A DNA stretch of 64,000 nucleotides, taken from contig JAKSZP010004227.1 of the NCBI GenBank assembly GCA_022478985.1, forward strand, positions 1-64,000. Direction: 5' to 3'. The DNA is from Massospora cicadina (taxonomy: Eukaryota > Entomophthoromycota > Entomophthoromycetes > Entomophthorales > Entomophthoraceae). Below the pieces are notes generated by a model. It was given only the letters and a program-made list of their open reading frames with translations. It did no database searches and had not been told where the DNA came from. The position numbers and the translations under genes are program-made. Positions 20,641 through 32,335 of this stretch are shown piece by piece; the stretch's first letter is position 1; every line of letters begins with the position of its first letter.

Positions 20641-21924
20641 ATCAATTTAATTTTGAAGGCTCAAACCCAGAGAAGGATGTTCAAACAGTCTATTATCCTG
20701 TAACCCAAGATAATTCAGGCCATTTTTTAGTATGATAGGTGAAATGTTAATAAAAAAGATACCTATTTTTTGCCATTAACTGATGATGCACTGGACCGCT
20801 TAGGCGGCGCACATTAGTTTTTGCCATGGAACTAATCTTGGGCTATTATCAGATTGGGCTTCCTAGATCTGAACATGAAAAGTTTTCTTTGATTATGGCT
20901 CAGAACTTGTATCAACCCACTTAGATGCCACAATGGTTGCTCAATGCTTTCAGGACTTTCCAACAATTAATAGTTACTACTTTGGCGATTTACAGAATCT
21001 CCTTGGTTAGTTTATCTTTATAATATAAGTATTCTCCAGAGCAATCAATTTTCATTCGCAGAACTTATAAAAAGTCTTCCAACAACTTGCCTAAACAGAG
21101 TTAAGAAGTAAGCTGCAGAAGCGCAACTTCTTATAAGAACTGTTAAAATATCTAAAGTTTGCTATTGCTAAGACGACTTACAGCTCCAGATAGCTAAAAT
21201 TTGAAGTAATATTAAGTATAATGCCATTAACTAGTAAGAGTGACTCCAGGTGTTTATGGTAAAAATTGGCTACTATTGCCAATTTGTTAAAAACCTTTTT
21301 AATTGGTGATCCTTTGTTTCATTCATTAAAAATGGTGATTATCTTAGTGGAAAGCAAATTGTCAGTTAGCCTTTGACATGTATAGAACTTGTATTCTAAA
21401 GCATAATTCTTCATTATTTTTTAAACTTAATAAGCTTTTATCATCCAAACAGATGCATCCTTTATTCCATTAGGAAATTATTATCCCAAAATAATGATGA
21501 GGGAACTGAGCAAACAGTGGTTTAAAGTATCCAAACACAGAGTCTGCATGAAACAAACTAGGTGTAACCAAGAAAGATTGATGGTGGCTATCTATGCCAG
21601 CTGCAATTTTTTGTCTATAAACAGGTTGCACTTTACTTTAGTAAGTAATCACACCTCCTTGCACTGGTTTTAAAATCAAATAGCCAGAGGGGCGTCTGTC
21701 CTTGTAGGCTCTAAAATTACAAAAAATAATTTCATGATTAAGTATTGCCCTGGCGTAAAACACTTAAAATGCTATTTGTCTCTCTCATCAGCCCGCTGTG
21801 GACTTAAGAAACTAATTTGTAGTTGATGACATAATAAATATGATGTTAGAAGATCTATATGACAATGAAGTGGAGTAAGTTTAATACATGCTTGAAAACT
21901 TGCGCAAAACGCCCATGTTAAGAA
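20641..21924 (+). pseudogene. Element E: reverse transcriptase and RNase H, very decayed
   Basis: Plus-strand fragments in changing frames give DTYFLPLTDDALDRLGGAH (about 20758-20815), GYYQIGLPRSEHEKFSLIMA, and MPQWLLNAF for the RT palm. FIIQTDASFIPLGNYYPK (about 21437-21490) marks the RNase H. TPPCTGF and KYCPGVKHL mark its end and the linker to integrase. It is the most decayed element in the window. It breaks at 21924, where D begins, and resumes at 49169. Confidence 0.65.
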
Positions 21925-22554
21925 TGTTGGACATTTGCCCTAACAGCTGAAAAGTAAGAATGTTTTAGGTTGAATTCAGCCAAAGAGGGGAAATGTTAGC
22001 TATTTGAAATTTTTCTGATGTTTTTAAGAGTTTGTTTAATAGTAGAATGAGAAAGTCGAGAAAATTGGCCAAAAGTCCCTGGCCAATTCTTAGTGGAACC
22101 CCGTTAATTGGGGTAACACTAGTTCAAAACCTCTATGGGCATCAAACAAAAAATCCAATGGTCAGATTACTCCAACCTCACCATGGACCATGGGGATATC
22201 ATCAGAAGGCACTCCCCGACCTGATGAAGTCCTCCAATGCACCTGCGTGGGGACCCCCCCCCTTTTATAGGCTTGGCAGGGGTCCCCAGAGGTGCAAGAA
22301 ATCTCTCAGGAAGTGATTGGCTTAGAATCATAAAAACGTTACCTCATGGGTACAATTGGCCAATCAGAATTCCTCTTTCTTTGTTCCACTTCTCTGAAGT
22401 GAGTTCTCATTTTATGATACGTTATTCTTCCATGTTTCCTAATTCAGACTAAGTAGCTATTTTGAACATATTCCCAAATTCTCCTTGACCCCTGAATTAC
22501 TTTAAATACTAAAAATTTGGATGTTGATGGGCAATATATTATCCTCTATTGCAC
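21925..22554 (+). repeat. Element D 5' LTR, first part
   Basis: Begins TGTTGGACATTTGCCCTAAC and parallels 43119 onwards. It is cut at the TGCAC target duplication of element B (22550-22554) and resumes at 38316. Confidence 0.85.
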
Positions 22555-23102
22555 TGTTACAAATTCCAATATGACTGGACAATAATCATGGGACAGCTAG
22601 GGCGGAATCTGCTGAAAATGATAACAGTTACGATTATTCAAGTACCTTAAGATGAGGCAATATCTGATATAACGGGTTTTTATTGAGTCGCCTCTATATA
22701 AGGTGATAAGACAATGTTGACATTCAACAAATATGAATTATATCGCCTACAATTAGGGTGACAGAGGATTAGAGTTTAACAAGCCAAATTCGAGGAGAAT
22801 CAGCGGTATAGAATAGCCCAAGCCATGAGAGCAGTATCACCTGAAGTTGCTGTATATAAGCAAGATGGGCGATTGAGAGAGGTAGGTTGTTAATAGTAGA
22901 GAAGAAACAGGACAGCGAAAGGTCGATGTATTTATTAAATAGAAACAAAGAATTGATTGAGGTAGTTGCTCCTATTATTTAAGCATATTTTCAAGTGTGT
23001 CTGAAGGACTGAAGATTCCCACATAGTATGTCTGTTGCTCAGTGGGTTTGACCTGTACAAACAACACAAAAGATCCTAACAATACCATCTAAATTTATAA
23101 CA
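22555..23102 (+). repeat. Element B 5' LTR
   Basis: A 548-bp repeat from TGTTACAAATTCC to TTTATAACA. TATA-like boxes (CTATATAAGG near 22694, GTATATAAGC near 22853) could serve its promoter. It is visibly diverged from its partner at 37759-38310. Confidence 0.9.
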
Positions 23103-23103
23103 G

Positions 23104-23121
23104 TGGTGCTCACTACAGGGG
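23104..23121 (+). other. Element B: tRNA primer-binding site
   Basis: TGGTGCTCACTACAGGGG begins one base after the LTR. It is identical to the primer sites of D and H. Confidence 0.85.
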
Positions 23122-23167
23122 GCCCATTGATCAACCACCTAACACTCCAGAACTCCAGTCGCCAGCC

Positions 23168-24642
23168 ATGCCTTACACAAGCTGTGTTGCTGGGGAATCT
23201 TCACGGAACACTGCACCAGCTGGATATGAGGAACTCAAACTTATCTTAGACGCGGTGCTCAAAAACCAAGATGAACTTCTTCAATAACGAGATGCTGTCA
23301 TGCACCAACTTTAATAGTACATTTAGCCAAATGCAAATCTTGGGACAACAAAACAAAGAACTCAATGACCAATTTGAATGATACCACCGAATGGCTGCAG
23401 TATGCAGAATAAAGATTGACCAATACCTCTCAGTCTTCTCGCTGGGACAAGGATGACCATCAAGAGGGGGCATCATACAAGGAAGAATATGACGCTGGTT
23501 GGAGCTACTACACCTAGGATGGTAGTACTGGATACGAATATAAGTTAGAATGCAACTTCCCTCAAGTAATGGTGGTACCACCCATGTCAGAAGGTCACAC
23601 TACTCCAGAAGCGTCGGACATCCCAACTTCTGCTAATCCAGCTCCTCATCTAGAAACTGCTTTTGGATCTCTAACCATTCCTTAGTATAGCCCAAAACCC
23701 TGTGAATGAGATGAGGAGGTTAATATCAAATAACCTCCATTTGACCGTAACAGGAACATTCATGGGTTCTTCAAATGGTTTATGTTTGCAGCAGAAGGCG
23801 CATCTGATAGATGGAAGAATAAGTTGTTAATATCTGCCTTGGGTGTCAGAAGCGCTGATCAGGTCACCTGTTACCTATTAAGTAGCTCTGTCACCTATAA
23901 TGATGTAAAGATTACTGTACTCCACCTGTTTGGGGGTACTTCAAAAATGTTGCAGTGAAAAGCAGAATTCTCAACAATCAGATTCTGTCAAAACGAGACA
24001 CTCCTAGAGCTCGCTGATCAATTTACGACAGAAGCCCATGTGCTGATTGGAGCAGGGTACTTAGCGGAAGCTGACGTGTGCATTGCCATGACCTCCACAG
24101 TGAAGCCATATTGTGAACTTCATAATGTCATTTTGCCACTTCTGGATGATGACGTACCTCTGCTCAAGATTAAACAATTTTTGTGACGTGTATCCCCTAA
24201 CTTTCCACCACCAAATATGAAATGGAAGACTACCGCCACTACTGCGCCCTCTTATTCAGAAGAATACTCTCGTCTGACTCCAGCTTTGAAAAGTAATCCT
24301 CAGCCATTCTATAACTCTGCGCCTTGTCCTCAGCCAAAGTATACTCAGCAGTTTGATCAGCGTCAATGGGCCGGCCATGAAAACTTCAGCAACCTAGTTA
24401 TTGACCAGGACTTAGCTATGCTGACTGTCAACAATCAGCTTACTGACCTAGGGCTGGTTATGCTGAACAATCCCAAACTTTCCAGTCTAGACCCTCTTAT
24501 GATAATCAAGGACTCAGATCTTATGGGGTTAACTGCTACAAATGTGGTTGCCCTGGTCATTTGGCAAAATTCTGCCATAACCATCATGTGAACAACGTAC
24601 ACCAAGGTCAATACTATCAGGGCAAAGATGGAGCGGAGTAGA
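23168..24642 (+). pseudogene. Element B: gag with CCHC knuckle
   Basis: The ATG at 23168 opens MPYTSCVAGESSRNTAPAGY, and after 39 codons a stop appears. Later frames give the capsid (NIHGFFKWFMFAAEGASDRW, YNDVKITVLHLFGG, FTTEAHVLIGAGYLAEADV). A 124-codon segment from 24217 leads to the zinc knuckle CYKCGCPGHLAKFC (about 24537-24580), a perfect C-x2-C-x4-H-x4-C. The knuckle would bind element RNA. It parallels element A's gag closely. Confidence 0.75.
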
Positions 24643-25039
24643 GATGGGACCCTCTACCTCCAAGATGCCAACTCAAAACATCCCTGAATCAATAGTAGTA
24701 TACCCTGCAGAAGTCCCTCAGTACGATGATGGACTTTTATATCATCAGTCAGTTGGAGGAATAAACGTAGTAACCGAATCTCAAGCCAAGGCGGCGTCAG
24801 AAGAAGAGTCCTCAAACAACCAAAGCTGTATGCCTGTCAAATGTTTGATCAGGCTTCCTCAGACAAAATTGATTCTGCTGCGGATGCGCCAAATATGTAA
24901 GGAATAAATGTCGCCTTTCTGGTAGATGCCATTGTCAAAGAATACTCCCAAGTTGGTGAGGGGATAATGAGTTTTCTTGAAAAAGAGAGCTCATTATTGT
25001 TTACATATTAAATGGTCAATATTCTTCTTATTCTGAGTG
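24643..25039 (+). other. Element B: gag-protease linker
   Basis: An open segment (24644-24907) is rich in Pro, Ser and Glu (QNIPESIVVYPAEVPQYDDG, SEEESSNNQS). The acidic linker between gag and protease looks similar in C and D. I see no domain. Confidence 0.4.
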
Positions 25040-25490
25040 TACATACTGTGATTTTTTTGTAGCAAAAAATAGAGTTCATGCTGTAATAGATATTTATGCT
25101 CCAGTCAACTTTTAATTTCCACTAAAAATGGCTAAGTTGACGTTAAAAAATGATGTGGACCACCAAATGGTGTACGGAACTGCTGGAGCAGTAAGCACTG
25201 TCTCTAAGGGAGCTTACAGTGCACTACCTCTGAACTTTGGGTTCATTGTCATTGTAGCCCTGGAAACTGTGCTGCCAAATGAAAACTACGACCTTTTAAT
25301 TAAGACCGTTTTTCTGCACCATTTTTGGGCTGTCATTGATATAACGGAGGAGACCCTTGCCTTTATGGGTCAACGGATCTCAATTTACTTTACCACTAGT
25401 GGAGTACCAAAGAATCCGGTGCATGTGAGCCATATCAACCTTTCCTATAGTGACGGGGTGATGCCAGTTGCTATCACCGACTAAAGTTCA
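25040..25490 (+). pseudogene. Element B: aspartic protease
   Basis: The start reads VHAVIDIYAPVNF, where VIDSGAPVN is expected. The catalytic Asp is kept but the Ser-Gly is lost. After a frame change, 118 open codons (25128-25484) give MVYGTAGAVSTVSKGAYSAL, NYDLLIKTVFLHHF and VHVSHINLSYSDGV. This covers the flap and C-terminal parts of the domain and a linker resembling C's. Confidence 0.7.
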
Positions 25491-25539
25491 AGACTTGGCC
25501 CCTTCCCCAGCAGATATATAAATATCAAGGGATACCTCT

Positions 25540-25835
25540 TCAAGCAGCAGGCACATATCTACACCTTCTGGCCATCAAGTCCTAGTGAACTCTGAGTTAG
25601 AGATAGAAGTTCTGAGTGGGTTATATGGGGTAGTTATAGGGCTATATCCTCAAACACAGTTTGAGCCACATGTGGCTCCAGGGAGATACTTCTGGGACAT
25701 GAGGAGATTAAGGTTTTGTTAGCAAACCTCCAGAGTGAACCAATGCATATTCACTGACACCAAATTGTATCATATTTACATCTGATTCCAATAGACGAGG
25801 TCCATCAGATTCATGATTTTTGGTCATTGGATGAA
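25540..25835 (+). pseudogene. Element B: dUTPase-like module
   Basis: One frame gives TPSGHQVLVNSELEIEVLSG, then LYGVVIGLYPQTQFEPHVAP. After a frameshift comes LLGHEEIKVLLANLQSEP. A stop follows, then HQIVSYLHLIPIDEVHQI. These four blocks line up with A's module and with the PxGxxxxxTGLxI, motif 2, motif 3 and motif 4 parts of trimeric dUTPases. The motif 3 Asp and Tyr and the motif 2 Arg-Ser are not kept. Motif 5 is absent. Confidence 0.6.
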
Positions 25836-25839
25836 TTTG

Positions 25840-26700
25840 GCCTACCGGCCAAGACATCTGCTGACGTACTAACATTGGTACCATGGAGTAATTTAACTGG
25901 ACTATCGGAAGAAAAAGAGACCAAGTATTATCTTTATTTCAGAAGTATAAGGGGATTTTTGCTGTCAACAATCATGACTTAGGGTGTACTTGGGGGTGGT
26001 TCATTGAGTAGACACAGGAGATCATCCTCCTATAAGGTCTCGCCGATCCACCAATTGTGGGCAGCGGAAGATGTTGTTACTAATAAAATTTGACAAATTG
26101 ATAGAGCAAGGGATGCTTGAACCATCTAAAAGCCCGTGGGCTTCGCCTGTTCTAATTGTAAAAAAGAAGGATGGCACCAACCGCATAGTAATAGACTACC
26201 AGAAGTTCAACAGTATTACAAAAAAGGATTTGTGCCTTTTACCAAGAATTGATGATGCTTTGGAATTATTAGGGGGAGGCCATTATTTTTATGTGATGGA
26301 CTTGATATCAGGTTACTGGCAAATTGACTTACCCACGGCAGAACAGAAAAAATGCGCTGTAATCACATCTAAAGGCCTTTTTCAACTGACATGGATGCCT
26401 CAAGGGCTGTGGAACGCCCCAGATACATTTCAGCAAGCCTTGGACACTATTCTTGGTGACCAGAAACTGTCATGCGTCCTTGTATACCTTGATGATATTA
26501 ATGTTTTCTCTCAAACCTTTTCGGAGCATCTTGACCACCTAGAAACATTATTCTGCCAGCTGCCTAGGCGAACATTAAAATTAAACCTCAAAAGTGTAAC
26601 TTCTTCAAAGATCAGCTGAAATACCTGAGGTTTGTGGTAGACTCTAAAGGGCTGAAACCACAGCCGGCTAAGGTGGATGCCATCAGCAAAATGACTACTC
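25840..26700 (+). pseudogene. Element B: reverse transcriptase (182-codon open palm)
   Basis: The longest open part, 26071-26619, runs through MLEPSKSPWASPVLIVKKKD, VMDLISGYWQIDLP, LTWMPQGLWNAPDTFQQALD and the catalytic loop VLVYLDDINVFS. Both catalytic Asp residues and the Trp of GYWQ are intact. Upstream fragments (about 25860-26070) carry the N-terminus with stops. RFVVDSKGLKPQPAKVDAI follows in another frame. Confidence 0.8.
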
Positions 26701-27235
26701 CCAATAGTAAGTGTGACATACAGGTCTTTTTGGGAATGGTCAGTTACTTCTAGCGCTTTATCCCTAATTTTAGCTTTATTAGGGGTTGCTATTCGAGTTG
26801 TTAAAAAAGGACGCAGTGTTCAAATGGATGGAATGTCATCAATCCACTTTCACTACACTCTGTACAGCATTAATAAGCGCACTGGTGTTACAATATCCAA
26901 ACTTTGATCAGGAGTTTATTGTCCAGATGAATGCGTCCCTCTCCACTTTTGGTACTTTACTTTCTTAGAAAGATGACGAGGGAGGGTAAAACTGTTAGCA
27001 TACTGTAGTCAAATTCTGAACTGTCATGAGAATAATTATAATATGACTGAGAGGAAGTGCTTAGCAGTGATCTACTCGTATAAGAAATTCAGAGTTTATC
27101 TGCATGGGGTAAAGTTTATAGTTATGACAGATCACGCATCACGCAGGTTGCAGAACCTTAAAGAACCTGAAGGCCATTTGGCTCGATGGGCTCTTAAGTT
27201 GCAGGCTTATGATTTTTGAGATTCTCCATTGGCCA
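26701..27235 (+). pseudogene. Element B: RT thumb and RNase H
   Basis: FLGMVSYF and RFIPNFSFI give the thumb. FDQEFIVQMNASLSTFGTLL (about 26905-26965) opens RNase H, with the first catalytic Asp changed to Asn. NYNMTERKCLAVIYSYKKFR (about 27030-27090) and VMTDHASRRLQN (about 27120-27155) follow. Stops at 26968 and elsewhere inactivate it. Confidence 0.7.
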
Positions 27236-28498
27236 GGAGTAAAGCATCAGAACGCTGACTGTTTATCTCGATTACAGACTATTGCAGTGACAGCAGACCT
27301 CAGCGACGTGATTTACAATAAGATGATCAGTGAAAAATATGATAACGAACTGCCCCAAGTGATCAAAGTGTTAAATGAGATGCGAAAAAATACCTTCACA
27401 AAGGAATTGGGATTTGTACAAGCATATCAGTGATTCTAAGGTGAATTTTCCGCACCCCTCAGCATGACCAGGAATCATTATGAATGCGCACAAGGAAGTT
27501 TGGCAAGGGTGGAGTGAGTAGGACTATGGAGTTGTTACGCCCCAGTACTATTGGGAAAGTATGAGTTTTGATGTGCTCAAAACTATTTCCTGTTGCCATC
27601 AGTGCCAACTGGAGAAGCCATTTCTCCATACAACGTCATATCAGTTAGTAAAAACACATTTTGCTTGGCACATGGTTTCCCTCAATGTCATTGGCCCCTT
27701 GCCAACAGGAGACAACCGGTGTAAGTACACTCTTTTGGCCATCACCCACTTTACCCAGTGGGTTGATGTGAGGGCGATATGAGACTTGGGGGCGGTTACT
27801 GTGGCCATGTTTGTGATGGAATGCATTATCCAGCGACATGGCTGCCTTCAGTTTATTCTCACTGACAATGGAAACAACTTCACCTCACATATACTACCCA
27901 AACTGAACGAGCTTATGGGAATCCGCAGGGTTCTGATGACCTCATATCACCCCAAATCCAATGGAATGGTCGAATGGGTGAATGGAACTCTGGTGAACAT
28001 ACTACAAAAATTAGTAAGAGATCGACTTTCTGATTGGATCTCTCTCCTTTCCAGTGCCATGTTCAACTATAACATTAGTTACGATTCTACCATGGGGAAT
28101 AGTCCCTTTCAACTACTATATATGGCTGACACCCATCTCTTCCAGCATTACTTTATTTATGTTTAGAACACACCAGTGGACTGGAACCCCACTGCATTTG
28201 ACTAACCTTGGGAACATTCTGATCAAACTGCAAACCAAAGCATATTACTTCAGCTTATCCAAGAAGATCAGGAATCAGGCCACTGATCAGGCACGTCATA
28301 GTGGGCTAGCACCATTCAAGGAAGGCAATATGGTTCTCTTCCATGACCAACATGGATTTGGGTGGAAACACAAGCTGGCCAGTATTTGGATTGGTCCGTT
28401 TGAAGATATAGAGAAAACTGGAGTTGCCGCATATACCATTAATGATCCTGAAAGTGGTCAGATAATTATCCAAGTACACAAAGTTCCTCTGACCTTAC
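27236..28498 (+). pseudogene. Element B: integrase, interrupted by C
   Basis: The linker reads WPGVKHQNADCLSRLQ. The zinc finger gives CCHQCQLEKP. The core has SLNVIGPLP (first catalytic Asp changed to Asn), ILTDNGNNFTS, and Glu in NGMVEWVNGTLVNIL. The GPF tail KLASIWIGPFEDIEKTGVAA lies at about 28375-28430. The reading breaks at 28498, where element C begins, with its CTTAC duplication. Three overlapping frames are needed to read it. Confidence 0.8.
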
Positions 28499-29330
28499 TG
28501 TTGAGTAATTGACCAGACCTAATCGTCAGATATTTGATCGTATCAGATATCAGCAATTCTGGACCAGGTATAACTTAAGTATACCCAAACTTAGGATCCG
28601 CGGCCTAGCAATTTCACTTGATAATATTTGACTATGATGGCATGGGCTTGAGGGCTTTGTTAGTTAGTTCAGACTTAAATTAAGTTTTGACTTAATGACT
28701 CAGGCACGTGGGCTTTGTTGGTCTATGTCTAAATAAGTTTTTAATGTCAGTCAAGTTTTTGATCAAATTACTTACTAATTAGTGATACAAATCACCTTGG
28801 TATGTGCTGCCAAATACATGTGAAAGTGAATTGGTCCAGCTATTTTGAAGACGCATATGAAACTCCATCTCAAGAATGGTGACGGTGTTTACACCAACCC
28901 TGAGGCTGAGCAGGATGCCCTGAGTTAAAGTATATGTAGACGTTCTTAAAAACATTTTATGTGGCCAAGTGCCATTGAAAATGGGACGTCATGGGTAAGA
29001 TGTGGTGAACATCAAACCCTATAAATAACCCTCAAATTGATGCTAAGAAAGAACATTCAACTACTGGACTTGTTTATAATTTAACTTATAAACTTTTTGC
29101 GTTTAGTACTTTATTTTGTATTAGACAATATTTACTTGGGATCAGTAGGATCAGGGCGGCATGCTATCGTCCAAGTAAAATGACAGGGTATATGATTTGA
29201 GTAATACAAGAATCAATATTTTAAATTTTAATCACTATCCTGTCTGTTGTCATCATACAATAGACGCACGTAACTTCATTCCATATCTGAAGAAGAACCA
29301 GCCCTCTGAAGCAGAACCCAAAAATCAACA
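28499..29330 (+). repeat. Element C 5' LTR
   Basis: Runs from TGTTGAGTAATTGAC to AAAATCAACA. A TATA-like box CTATAAATAACC lies near 29020. Its first 130 bases differ much more from the 3' LTR than the rest does. Confidence 0.93.
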
Positions 29331-29332
29331 AG

Positions 29333-29350
29333 TGGCGCTCATGGCTGGGA
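29333..29350 (+). other. Element C: tRNA primer-binding site
   Basis: TGGCGCTCATGGCTGGGA starts two bases after the LTR and differs from the site used by the other elements. The first ATG (29341) lies inside it and opens a short frame (MAGTTDSDRAEQGS). Confidence 0.7.
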
Positions 29351-29801
29351 CCACAGATAGTGACCGCGCTGAACAGGGGAGCAACCCAACCCAAACAATT
29401 CAGAACCATCACCAGGCCCAATGGAAATACTGAAGTGACTGTGTCCCAGATTAATTAGGATGTACCCATTATTACCTATCCCAATGATCCCATTTCACCT
29501 AAAGAGCTAAATGCCCTGAGAAGCAGTTGTTAAGAGGGTATCAATTAGGGCAAGGGCCCGTGGACTTTAGTAGCAACCCTTTTTACTGCCAACAACAGCA
29601 AGATGTGTTGTGGATGAGATAACTTGCTCATCATCAATTAAGTGTAGCTCAGATCCAAAACAATTTAATTGGGATAGAGAATATCACCCAATACTTAATT
29701 GAATTTGTACATCCCACCTCTAGAAATTCTCTGATGATAATCGCCACCATCATGCAGCCATTACTGAGTTGGTGAACTTCTCTCGCAACTCCAGCCAGAT
29801 G
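29341..29801 (+). pseudogene. Element C: gag N-terminal part
   Basis: A 30-codon frame starts at 29341. Further pieces in other frames (GQGPVDFSSNPF, VAQIQNNLIGIENITQYL) continue to the AGATG duplication at 29797-29801, where unit X begins. Excising X makes the gag frame run on into 30699. Confidence 0.5.
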
Positions 29802-30693
29802 TGTCATGGTTGAGTGACATGATAGTAGGCACTGATGCTAGGAATAAGGCTGGGTGACAGGAGGCCCAAAGATAAAGCTTCAGGCTCTTCCTGACTTGAA
29901 GCACACCTTAGATCAACGCTGGGTGCAAGCCAAGCAAGCCCAGGTTGATACTAATGGGGTGCAGAATGCCCAACCTCTTATTTCAGCTCAGGCCCTAAAA
30001 CGAACAATTTATGTTTTGAATAATGATGGTTTGATTAGCTTGGTTGGAGAGCAAGGGTTCGAGTCCCGCTCCAGCTATGAGGTTTTGACTTCAGGTAAAA
30101 TAAGGCTATAATTGATTACTCGAGTGAAGGCACTTTTGGTGTATTTTACCAGAAATGGATGGAAGCGTTTGTTTATTGAAGCATCAAGGCTTAGGCGCAT
30201 TTCTGCAGAACCCAAATTTCCCCAATTCATTTTAAATAGGTTTTTGTGATCAACACTCCTTGTTGATCGACTTTCTTAATAAAACCCCCCATTATTTTAC
30301 GTTTTTCCAATGGTTCCTTGGGCAAACTTGGTGGTGGACCTCTTCGGAGAGGTCTCCAACCGTGTGGGCCACTACCTTATCTTGCAATTTACCAAAATCC
30401 CTGGGGCATCTGTGGGCCGCCCAGGTCCCCTCCAGATCGAGGCACCCAAAGCCCCTGACATCAAGCCACACTTAATTATGGACGCCCCTCTGGGGTCCAC
30501 TCAAGCAGTGTTGTTTCTTACTTACCTGGTATTTTATGTTGCTATTTATACACTTGCCTGGGGTATCTTTTGCACTGGCACTTCTTGAGGTGCTTGTCTT
30601 CCCATTTTTCTAATGGCTAGTTCCCTAGCAATGTGGGTTTGCATCCCACATCACCTTGCTGGGAATGAGAGAGTTACAGACACTCTCTTGACA
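29802..30693 (+). mobile_element. Unit X copy 1: stand-alone LTR-like insertion (892 bp)
   Basis: The unit starts TGTCATGG and ends CTTGACA. It is flanked by a perfect 5-bp duplication, AGATG at 29797-29801 and 30694-30698. TG..CA ends, a 5-bp duplication and an AATAAA signal (near 30278) fit a solo LTR. Unlike an ordinary LTR it has a reading frame starting MIVGT at 29819, with KLQALPDLKHTLDQRWV. A second frame (30310-30588) ends in a hydrophobic stretch (AVLFLTYLVFYVAIYTLAWG). Copy 2 at 51476-52327 shares these features. Confidence 0.75.
30032..30075 (+). promoter_or_regulatory. tRNA-like A box and B box inside unit X
   Basis: TTAGCTTGGTTGG (30036-30048) resembles a tRNA D-arm A box. GGTTCGAGTCC (30056-30066) is a perfect B box. 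They are too close for a normal tRNA, because no anticodon arm lies between. The motifs have decayed in copy 2. They could be an internal RNA polymerase III promoter relic or chance. Confidence 0.35.
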
Positions 30694-32335
30694 AGATGGG
30701 CCAAATTTTAAATGAGCGATTGGAAGCCAACTTCGCTGAGATCCATTCTAGTTTGGAGGCAAATTACAACTTAGCCACTTGGGCTAATGACTGGGTGGCA
30801 GAATTAGCACAAGAGCTAAATGACAGATTACATTCTAACTTTGAAATTTTCTTAGAGGAAAGAGGAGTCACCGAATCTTGGGTAATCAATGTCACTCAGA
30901 CTTCTATTAATGCTTCAGAGTTCATGAGGCTTAATCACAAAGCCCAAGAGGTGCAGTTAAACCATAACAATGAATTTTGTGACCAGTATTGACATTTGAG
31001 CGCCAAAATTTCGCAGATGAAGGATGAATACACTAGAAAAATCAATTACTGGCAATTTAAATTCGAAGGCAATGGGCGAAAAATGAGAAAAATCAAGACT
31101 CTATTGATCGCCTTAATCTACAGATCAATAATCAAAATGATGTTGTTAATGTTATTAATGATTTAAACAATAATCTCCATGGAGAATTGAACCAGTGCAA
31201 TATGGTAATAAAAGAAAAGGACCAAGTGATTTCCACCTTGCAACTACAAGCTACTAGCTTGAATGAGGAAATTGCGAATTTAAAGTTAAAAAACCAAAAT
31301 TATGTCAATTAGGAAAACAAAATCAATGAGCGAATTTGAGCTCTGGACAATGGGCGTTGTCAGTGTGCTACAACCACTTGACTGAAAATTCTTCCAAATA
31401 TTATGAGGACAAGCTTTAGAAAACGCTACCAAAATGGACACTGGGCCACGTTGACAACTGCCTAGCAATACGGTTGCTTTGGCCAACCCTAGCACCTCAA
31501 ACCAGGATACGATGCCCCAACGCCCTAGTACACCTGGCTTTAGTCCACCCAGAAGTAATTGTGATAACCAGGAATAGGGAAGCGATAATTATAAACCAGC
31601 AAACCTGCCAGCCTTTGACAAGAATGGAAGTATTACCACATTTGTTAAATGTCTTGAAATGGCCATGCATGGGGCCAGCGGCCACAACAAAGCAGCCACT
31701 ATGATTGACTGCTTGGATGAGTGGAGCATTGAGTTAATTATGCCTCACATTAACGAAAATCCAACATATGCCGAAGTCAAGGGGGCTGTGCTTCATCAAT
31801 TTGGAGATCCAGAACGGATGTTGACCAGAAAATCTAAGTTTATTAACATCAGCTTTAAGAAAGATGAAGCAATATATGAATTTGCGGATTGATTCTATTG
31901 CGAAGCTCAAGTTCTCTTAGGCATGTGGGCTATGGTCAATTTTGATGTCAAGGTTGCACTAGAACATGCAGTAGAACCTTACTCTAATCTATCAAACACT
32001 CTATTGCCTTCTTTCGTGCAAAACCTTGCAACATCTGAATTGGTTGACTATTTGTGCAGATGATCAAAAAATTACAGCCCTCCATAATACTGGTTACAGA
32101 TTGGGACCCGCTGCCTTTGCTGGAAAACCCTTCAAAACCAATAAGAAGGTTGACAGTAATCCGCCTGTAAGAAATGAGCAAAACTAAAATGCAAGAGCCC
32201 CATGGCCAGTGAGTGAAATTACTTGCTTTAATTGAAATTGTAAAGGTCACTATGCTTCCCAATGCCATCAACAAAATGTCAACATAGTCCATCCTGATAC
32301 CATGCAGGAGGAGGGAAAAGAACAAGCATAATAGA
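30694..32335 (+). pseudogene. Element C: gag, coiled coil, capsid and knuckle
   Basis: The 30696-30992 frame reads as a helical region (ERLEANFAEIHSSLEANYNL, WVAELAQELNDRLHSNFEIF). The capsid lies at 31659-31892 (ATMIDCLDEWSIELIMPHIN, VKGAVLHQFGDPERMLTRKS). A zinc knuckle near 32222-32265 reads CFN, TGA, NCKGHYASQC, so the second Cys of C-x2-C-x4-H-x4-C is now a stop codon. The H gag is closely related. Intermediate stretches, such as 31000-31500, have many stops. Confidence 0.65.
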
